From the NCBI GenBank assembly GCA_009731375.1, contig BJOX01000115.1:911459-975458 (forward strand): DNA of 64,000 nt, given 5' to 3'. This DNA comes from Paulinella micropora. Its lineage: Eukaryota; Cercozoa; Imbricatea; Euglyphida. A program made the translations under genes and the position numbers. The notes under the pieces are model-generated. The model saw only the letters and a program-made list of their open reading frames with translations, did no database searches and was not told the DNA's origin. Below are positions 58,968 to 64,000 of the stretch, piece after piece; position 1 is the stretch's first letter; each line of letters starts with the position of its first letter.

Positions 58968-59088
58968 ATATATATACATATATATATATATAATATATAT
59001 AAAATATATACATGCATAGACATACATACACAAAATTATACACTTAGACAGACGGTTTGTTCGCTCTGTATATATATATATATATATA
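58968..59088. repeat. Subterminal module with (TA)n, left of palindrome 2
   Basis: (TA)n, then ACATGCATAGACATACATAC, ACAAAATTATACACTTAGAC, CGGTTTGTTCGCTCTGTA and (TA)n leading into palindrome 2. Compare AGAAAATTATACAC ... AGACAGGCTGATT ... GCTCTGTCAAC and (TA)n before palindrome 1 at 38740-38838. The same ordered words precede both palindromes. Confidence 0.65.
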
Positions 59089-59484
59089 TTTATGTTGGAT
59101 AGACAGGTCTATTTAACTATTAAATACAAGCACTAAAAAAGTAAAAAACCAACATTAGATATATAGAAAACATACATAGAAACTCAAAAACAAAGGTTTG
59201 ATTTTAGAAAAATAAGATAGACTAAGCACACTAAGAGAGATTTCAACGAAATTACAACAAAAAACATTATATACGTAGTATATATATCATTTTATGAAAT
59301 AAAATGTGTTTTTTGTTGTAATTTCGTTGAAATCTCTCTTAGTGTGCTTAGTCTATCTTATTTTTCTAAAATCAAACCTTTGTTTTTGAGTTTCTATGTA
59401 TGTTTTCTATATATCTAATGTTGGTTTTTTACTTTTTTAGTGCTTGTATTTAATAGTTAAATAGACCTGTCTATCCAACATAAA
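59089..59484. repeat. Long palindrome 2 (candidate telomere resolution site of element 3)
   Basis: 396 bp, from TTTATGTTGGATAGACAGGT to its complement ending ATCCAACATAAA. Arms of about 178 bp pair without a mismatch that I could find. The central 40 nt (near 59267-59306, ACGTAGTATATATATC then CATTTTATGAAATAAAATG) is asymmetric but contains a small palindrome. The sequence is unrelated to palindrome 1 except for GACAGGTCTA near the outer ends and the flank AAATGATC. It lies about 1 kb (with a 187-N gap) from the element 3 protelomerase. Confidence 0.85.
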
Positions 59485-59489
59485 TGATC

Positions 59490-59676
59490 NNNNNNNNNNN
59501 NNNNNNNNNNNNNNNNNNNNNNNNNNNNNNNNNNNNNNNNNNNNNNNNNNNNNNNNNNNNNNNNNNNNNNNNNNNNNNNNNNNNNNNNNNNNNNNNNNNN
59601 NNNNNNNNNNNNNNNNNNNNNNNNNNNNNNNNNNNNNNNNNNNNNNNNNNNNNNNNNNNNNNNNNNNNNNNNNNNN
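59490..59676. other. Assembly gap (187 N)
   Basis: Gap of sized N directly after the palindrome 2 flank AAATGATC. Confidence 0.9.
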
Positions 59677-60468
59677 ATGGTTCATTTTATTGTTTCATTT
59701 TTTTTCTCAAAAATGTGAAAAAGTTTTGAAAATGTCAAAAAAAAATCAATTTTTTTCATGTTTTGGAGGCCAAGTTTTCAATCGGTTTATTACCCGCGAT
59801 GAATAGGAGAGCATATTTTGCTGTTTTGGTAAATCAAGGGTACTTATGGAAACAAGGATCCGCCAACTCACAAGGACTTAAACAATAGGTGTAGGGGTAT
59901 TATTTCGTTAAAATGTCTTCATTTAAACTATCGGGGGATGTAGTCCCTTGTTCTCAGTTTCAACATTACCCCCCCTCGGCCAAATGGTATTATGGACAAT
60001 AAAGGGGGGGGGGGGTCGGCCAATTTTTTTGGTTTTCGGGGACTTTTTTAAGGACGGGGGGTTAAACTCAGTCAAATGGGGTTAAATCCTCTTTTACATA
60101 CCCTCTTTTTATAATAATAATGTTAATAAAAATAATAAGGAAGTAAGGATGGGGCGTGTGGTAATATGGGCGGAGTTAGAATTACGATAAAATACCGCTT
60201 CTAGGGTGTCCTTGTGTGTGTTAATATGGGCGGAGTTAGAATTACGATAAAATACCGCTTCTAGGGTGTCCTTGTGGTTTTCGGGGACTTAAAAAAAAAA
60301 AAAGGACTTTAAGGACGGGGCAAAAAGAAGCAGTTGAAGGCGATTAACGCCACCAGACTAAACCGCGGGGCAAACAATACGGAAGCGTCGGGAGAGCGTG
60401 AATTGAAGACTGGTGGATTTTCTATTTTTGACTTAGAAAAAATATAGACTTGTCTTATATACACTACG
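59677..60468. other. Non-coding leader of element 3
   Basis: No gene seen. A/T-rich start, a G-run (GGGGGGGGGGG near 60006), GGTTTTCGGGGACTT at about 60031 and again near 60276, and a 62-bp tandem duplication at 60157-60273. The last 100 bp before the protelomerase ATG are AT-rich with TATAGACTTGTCTTATATAC. Confidence 0.6.
60157..60273. repeat. Two-copy tandem repeat, about 62 bp
   Basis: TAATATGGGCGGAGTTAGAA followed by TTACGATAAAATACCGCTTC and TAGGGTGTCCTTGTG occurs twice without a change that I can see. Possible iteron-like or promoter repeat upstream of the protelomerase gene. Confidence 0.85.
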
Positions 60469-61368
60469 ATGTGGGACGAAGATGACAAGAAGTTTGTTAG
60501 GCAGTTAAGAGTTGCTACTACTGAAAATAAAATTTATGAAGTCGTGTCCAACTTCTACGATAGTGAGTCAAAACCAAATATAGCCTTTCATAATGCTATT
60601 ATATCGCTATTTAGCACGCCGACAAGTGATGAAGAGGCACTTGAAGCACTAAAAGTAATATATCCAAAATATGCTATCGTGTATCCAAATTTGAATAGTA
60701 GGAGGCAAAGACTTTCTGAGGTGAGAAAGAAAGCGATAGAGCCTTACCAGAGCGAAAAAGTATATGAAATGAGCAAACTTGATAAGTATTTTAATTTAAA
60801 TGAAGACGAGCGGATTGATATCGTTGAGGGGTATAAGAAAGATGTCAAAGCCAAAAATGAACAAAAAATACAGATTGATGTCCGCGACGTAATGGCCAAA
60901 ATGAATGATATGATATTAAGTAATGACCCTTATCTCAAACTACTTGCTTTAATGATAGCAATTGGAGCAAGGCCTGTGGAAATATTTGACAAAAACACGT
61001 ATGAATTGATACCAGATAAACCGAGTTGGTTGCGAGTGAATAACCTAGCGAAAAAGAGAGAAGGGCAAACAAAGAATTGGACTGAGAGGCCTGTTGTCCT
61101 TTTTACTCCCCAGTTTGTAATAGAACAAGTAAATTCAATACGAAACCATTTCAAAAAGAAAAAAGCAGTTATCATTAACAAAGAAGGGGTGCTTGATAAG
61201 CAAAAGAACAATGAACTAAACAAAAGGATTATTAAAATCTTCCCATGGCTATCGGACTACACGCAGAAAAGCAGTATGTTGCGAAAACTATATGCTAGTT
61301 TGTCGTATAGTAATTTCGCCAATCCGAAATTAGAGAATTTTAATACGTGGGTTTCAAATGTATTGGGG
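60469..61368 (+). CDS. Protelomerase of element 3 (3' end in gap)
   Basis: 300 residues before a 625-N gap. Colinear with the element 2 enzyme and mostly identical (same lengths, IGARPVEIFDKN, NNLAKKREGQ, KSSMLRKLYASLSYSN, FNTWVSNVLG), with conservative changes such as KFVRQLRVATTENK for KFIKQLNVADTEQK. Catalytic Arg, Lys and second Arg are present; His and Tyr fall in the gap. The frame is open up to the gap, so it could be intact. Specificity presumably is for palindrome 2. Confidence 0.85.
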
Positions 61369-61993
61369 NNNNNNNNNNNNNNNNNNNNNNNNNNNNNNNN
61401 NNNNNNNNNNNNNNNNNNNNNNNNNNNNNNNNNNNNNNNNNNNNNNNNNNNNNNNNNNNNNNNNNNNNNNNNNNNNNNNNNNNNNNNNNNNNNNNNNNNN
61501 NNNNNNNNNNNNNNNNNNNNNNNNNNNNNNNNNNNNNNNNNNNNNNNNNNNNNNNNNNNNNNNNNNNNNNNNNNNNNNNNNNNNNNNNNNNNNNNNNNNN
61601 NNNNNNNNNNNNNNNNNNNNNNNNNNNNNNNNNNNNNNNNNNNNNNNNNNNNNNNNNNNNNNNNNNNNNNNNNNNNNNNNNNNNNNNNNNNNNNNNNNNN
61701 NNNNNNNNNNNNNNNNNNNNNNNNNNNNNNNNNNNNNNNNNNNNNNNNNNNNNNNNNNNNNNNNNNNNNNNNNNNNNNNNNNNNNNNNNNNNNNNNNNNN
61801 NNNNNNNNNNNNNNNNNNNNNNNNNNNNNNNNNNNNNNNNNNNNNNNNNNNNNNNNNNNNNNNNNNNNNNNNNNNNNNNNNNNNNNNNNNNNNNNNNNNN
61901 NNNNNNNNNNNNNNNNNNNNNNNNNNNNNNNNNNNNNNNNNNNNNNNNNNNNNNNNNNNNNNNNNNNNNNNNNNNNNNNNNNNNNNNNNNNNN
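61369..61993. other. Assembly gap (625 N)
   Basis: Sized gap between the 5' part of the protelomerase and the 5' part of a minus-strand gene. Both genes lose their 3' ends here, so they are convergent, as in element 2. Confidence 0.9.
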
Positions 61994-62198
61994 AAAACTG
62001 AACACCATCTACATTATCAATATCAACTGCTATGATAGGAGGATGTGATTGGAATGTGCGAGACAAGCCACATATATTACAAAATTCTTTTTTATACTCA
62101 ATCTTGGACGCGTCCAAGATATGGGATATCTCTGAATAAACAAATGTCCTTATGTGTCCAACTATATCACTCGGCAATTCACGTATTATTATTGACAT
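61994..62198 (-). CDS. F-box-like / zinc protein of element 3 (3' end in gap)
   Basis: 68 residues visible: IIIRELPSDIVGHIRTFVYS, then a helix, FCNICGLSRTF and a hydrophobic IIAVDIDNVDGVQF. The N-terminal motif and the C-x2-C pair match the 76-residue protein of element 2 (55327-55557), so the two elements share this gene family as well as protelomerase. Confidence 0.6.
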
Positions 62199-62227
62199 GT
62201 TTTTATATTACATATTTTATAATAAAA

Positions 62228-63463
62228 ATGAATTTGTTTGGTCAAAGCACGAATACGACATCATCATCAACTACATCGTCATCTTCTTCTTCATTATCAA
62301 CGGATGCTATAAGAGACGCATTACCAACAACTGCATTCGGAGAATTGCGAACGGCAACTCTATCGCCAGTATTACAAAATGTATTCACTTATGGCATTAA
62401 TACTCGTTTCTTTGACAAAACAGAAACAAACGGCGGGGTGGTATCAACTGCTAATTCAATGGCGGTTTTAACGACATCGGCCTCTGGTAATTCAACCGCA
62501 CAGATTACGACTATTGAAAGAGCCAAATATAGAAGTGGTATGGGTTTGGTTGCTAGATTCTCCGCATTGTTTCCATCATCGACCACCGCGACTACCTTTA
62601 ATTGCGATATTGGCATAGGCACACCAGCAGACAATTTATGTTTTAGACAATCAAACTCGGGAATGTCAGTTGTGAGAACGGCGGGAAGTGTTGAAAATGT
62701 GGTTAGTCAGTATGCGTGGAATGTTGATAAATGTGATAATACGGGAAACTTCCCCACGATTGATTTTACCAAATTGAATGTGTTTGAAATAGTTGTCCAA
62801 TATCTAGGTAGCGGTCAAATTACATTCAAAATTGAAAACCCGCGCACTGGACGAATGGAAACAATCCACGCAATACAATACGCGAGCACTGCCACCACAC
62901 CATCATTGGATCAGGCGGCGTTTGCTCTATACGCGAAGGCGTATTCATCAACCCTTCAATCCGTTGTAATGAAAACTGCGAGTATGTTTTTGGCGGTTGA
63001 AGGGATTATTGACCGCACTATTGCTATAACCAATTCGTATGACAATGTCAAAACTATAGGAACGACGGAGACTTCTATATTTACCCTCCGCAACCGAGCC
63101 ACATTTAATAGTAAGACGAATTACAATGTTATTTATTTTGAACATTTGTGTGTGAGCAATACAAGTGATAAAATATGTATAGCAAAGATAACATTAAATG
63201 CGACACTTGGAGGCACTCCGTCATATTCCAATTATGATACCAACACATCAATAGTGGAAGTAGATACAGCAGGAACTACCCGCACTGGCGGAAACATAGT
63301 ATTAACATATATATTATCTGTAGGTGCTTCTATTTACATTGATTTGTCTCGCTATAACCTAAAAATTGGAACGGGTAAGACATTGACTGTGTCAGCATCT
63401 CTAGTGGCAGGAACAGGTGCGAGCATTTACGCTTCGTTGAATTGGGTTGAAGACCAAATTTAA
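62228..63463 (+). CDS. Putative virion surface protein, homologue of the element 1 protein
   Basis: The ATG at 62228 gives 411 residues; the open frame to 62045 is unlikely to be coding. A serine/threonine-rich start (TSSSTTSSSSSSLS) precedes a beta-rich body. Shared blocks with the protein at 20993-22183 are YRSGMGLVARFSALFP, FKIENPRTGRMETIHAIQYA, VKTIGTTETSIFTLRNRA and the C-terminal SLNWVEDQ. Neither has a signal peptide or membrane segment. Element 3 is AT-rich and element 1 GC-rich, so codon use differs strongly despite the homology. A capsid decoration or receptor-binding role is inferred. Confidence 0.65.
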   Translation: MNLFGQSTNTTSSSTTSSSSSSLSTDAIRDALPTTAFGELRTATLSPVLQNVFTYGINTRFFDKTETNGGVVSTANSMAVLTTSASGNSTAQITTIERAKYRSGMGLVARFSALFPSSTTATTFNCDIGIGTPADNLCFRQSNSGMSVVRTAGSVENVVSQYAWNVDKCDNTGNFPTIDFTKLNVFEIVVQYLGSGQITFKIENPRTGRMETIHAIQYASTATTPSLDQAAFALYAKAYSSTLQSVVMKTASMFLAVEGIIDRTIAITNSYDNVKTIGTTETSIFTLRNRATFNSKTNYNVIYFEHLCVSNTSDKICIAKITLNATLGGTPSYSNYDTNTSIVEVDTAGTTRTGGNIVLTYILSVGASIYIDLSRYNLKIGTGKTLTVSASLVAGTGASIYASLNWVEDQI

Positions 63464-63508
63464 ACAAAAAAAGAAGGTTTTAATATATTATATCATAGAA
63501 TACGTTAT

Positions 63509-63760
63509 CTATACATAATGTATAGTTTGTATTTGCGCGTCAAATTTGTTTTCTATCTCTACAGCCATTTTTTTTATGTATTCAAAATCCTTGTTTTTGA
63601 TTAACTTTTCGGTTATACGTGCGTGATTTCTCTTCAAATATATGTAGAATTGGTCAATATTAACACCGCAGGAAATTTGCTCTTTATGTTGTTGTCGTCG
63701 GCATGAGTTGATGTTTTTGATTAGAGTAAATAGTATATCTAAATTTTGTATGTAGGTCAT
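63509..63760 (-). CDS. Hypothetical small helical protein
   Basis: 83 residues: IQNLDILFTLIKNINSCRRQ, CGVNIDQFYIYLKRNHARI, then a charged helical end. No family recognised. It lies convergent to the surface protein gene with 45 bp between. Confidence 0.5.
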   Translation of the reverse strand: MTYIQNLDILFTLIKNINSCRRQQHKEQISCGVNIDQFYIYLKRNHARITEKLIKNKDFEYIKKMAVEIENKFDAQIQTIHYV

Positions 63761-63784
63761 TATATCTATACATTCTTTTTTTTA

Positions 63785-64000
63785 TTACGCATGATACACC
63801 TTCAAGAGAATACTAACTTCNNNNNNNNNNCAAGAGAATACTAACTTCAAAATTGACAGGACATTCAAGCACTTCACCACCCGCATTTCTAATTACAATA
63901 TCAATAGACCTTAAACTTTTTGTTGTATTAAATGGCACATAATCGGCGACATCATTAGAACTCTCAAAATAGCACTGGACTCCATAAGGTTTATCTAAAT
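63785..64000 (-). CDS. C-terminal end of a possible penton-like protein (partial)
   Basis: The frame is open from the right window edge to TAA 63785-63787. Visible text includes YFESSNDVADYVPFNTTKSL, RSIDIVIRNAGGEVLE and FEVSILLKVYHA. A T-[KR]-x-[LI]-x-x-[IL]-x-[IV]-x-[IL] strand, then a G-G-E turn and a final hydrophobic strand, is how penton-like proteins end, as in element 1 at 22248-23075, but the L-N-G-x-D-W motif is not seen. A 10-N gap at 63821-63830 has the same 18 bp on both sides, so it is probably a false join. Confidence 0.4.
63821..63830. other. Assembly gap (10 N) with duplicated flanks
   Basis: CAAGAGAATACTAACTTC stands immediately before and after the gap. Most likely the two contig ends overlap and no sequence is missing. 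Confidence 0.85.

Noticed and set aside
61257-62198. A single 313-residue minus-strand gene through the 625-N gap
   Set aside because: The part left of the gap is antisense to the protelomerase, so the frame is chance; only 61994-62198 is retained.

Overview
The window looks like a scaffold from a unicellular eukaryote, probably an alga, that carries several linear DNA virus or virus-satellite elements side by side. It contains a double-jelly-roll capsid gene, a FtsK/HerA packaging ATPase, poxvirus-type late transcription factors, a probable 53-nt spliceosomal intron, tetranucleotide microsatellites and runs of N at scaffold joins. I cannot name the host.

Element 1 (1 to about 31.5 kb, GC-rich, leftward extent unknown) is a virus. 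It mixes NCLDV-type genes (class I ribonucleotide reductase large and small subunits, a PCNA-like clamp, VLTF2-like and VLTF3-like factors, a RuvC-like resolvase, a HMG/YABBY-like protein) with a polinton-like morphogenesis set (major capsid protein, penton-like protein, packaging ATPase). It also has a giant repetitive fibre, a 1058-residue coiled-coil protein and a divergent protelomerase-like recombinase. Several genes carry frameshifts or internal stops, so it is either a decaying integrated copy or an error-rich assembly.

From 31.5 to 38.8 kb there are no credible genes. The stretch holds about ten inverted-repeat modules, a 120-bp minisatellite, and long (ACAT)n, (ATGT)n and (CTAT)n arrays.

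Element 2 (about 38.8 to 58.96 kb, AT-rich) has two inverted arms of roughly 7.8 kb around a 4.1-kb unique centre. Each arm ends in a palindrome of about 400 bp, followed inward by a protelomerase gene, small DNA-binding-like genes, a hairpin-rich non-coding block and a PrimPol-PriCT-SF3 helicase gene. The right arm keeps an intact protelomerase and helicase frame; the left arm has lost both. I see no capsid gene, so it resembles a capsid-less linear replicon (satellite or plasmid-like).

Element 3 (about 59.1 kb to the right edge, AT-rich) starts with a second, different palindrome and a closely related protelomerase. It carries a putative surface protein homologous to one in element 1, and the end of a possible penton gene.

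The unifying theme is telomere resolution. A telomere-resolvase-type tyrosine recombinase occurs in all three elements, and in elements 2 and 3 it sits beside a long palindrome of the kind such enzymes convert into hairpin chromosome ends. My inference is that these are hairpin-ended linear viral and satellite genomes, now joined at fused-telomere palindromes in a chromosome or concatemer.
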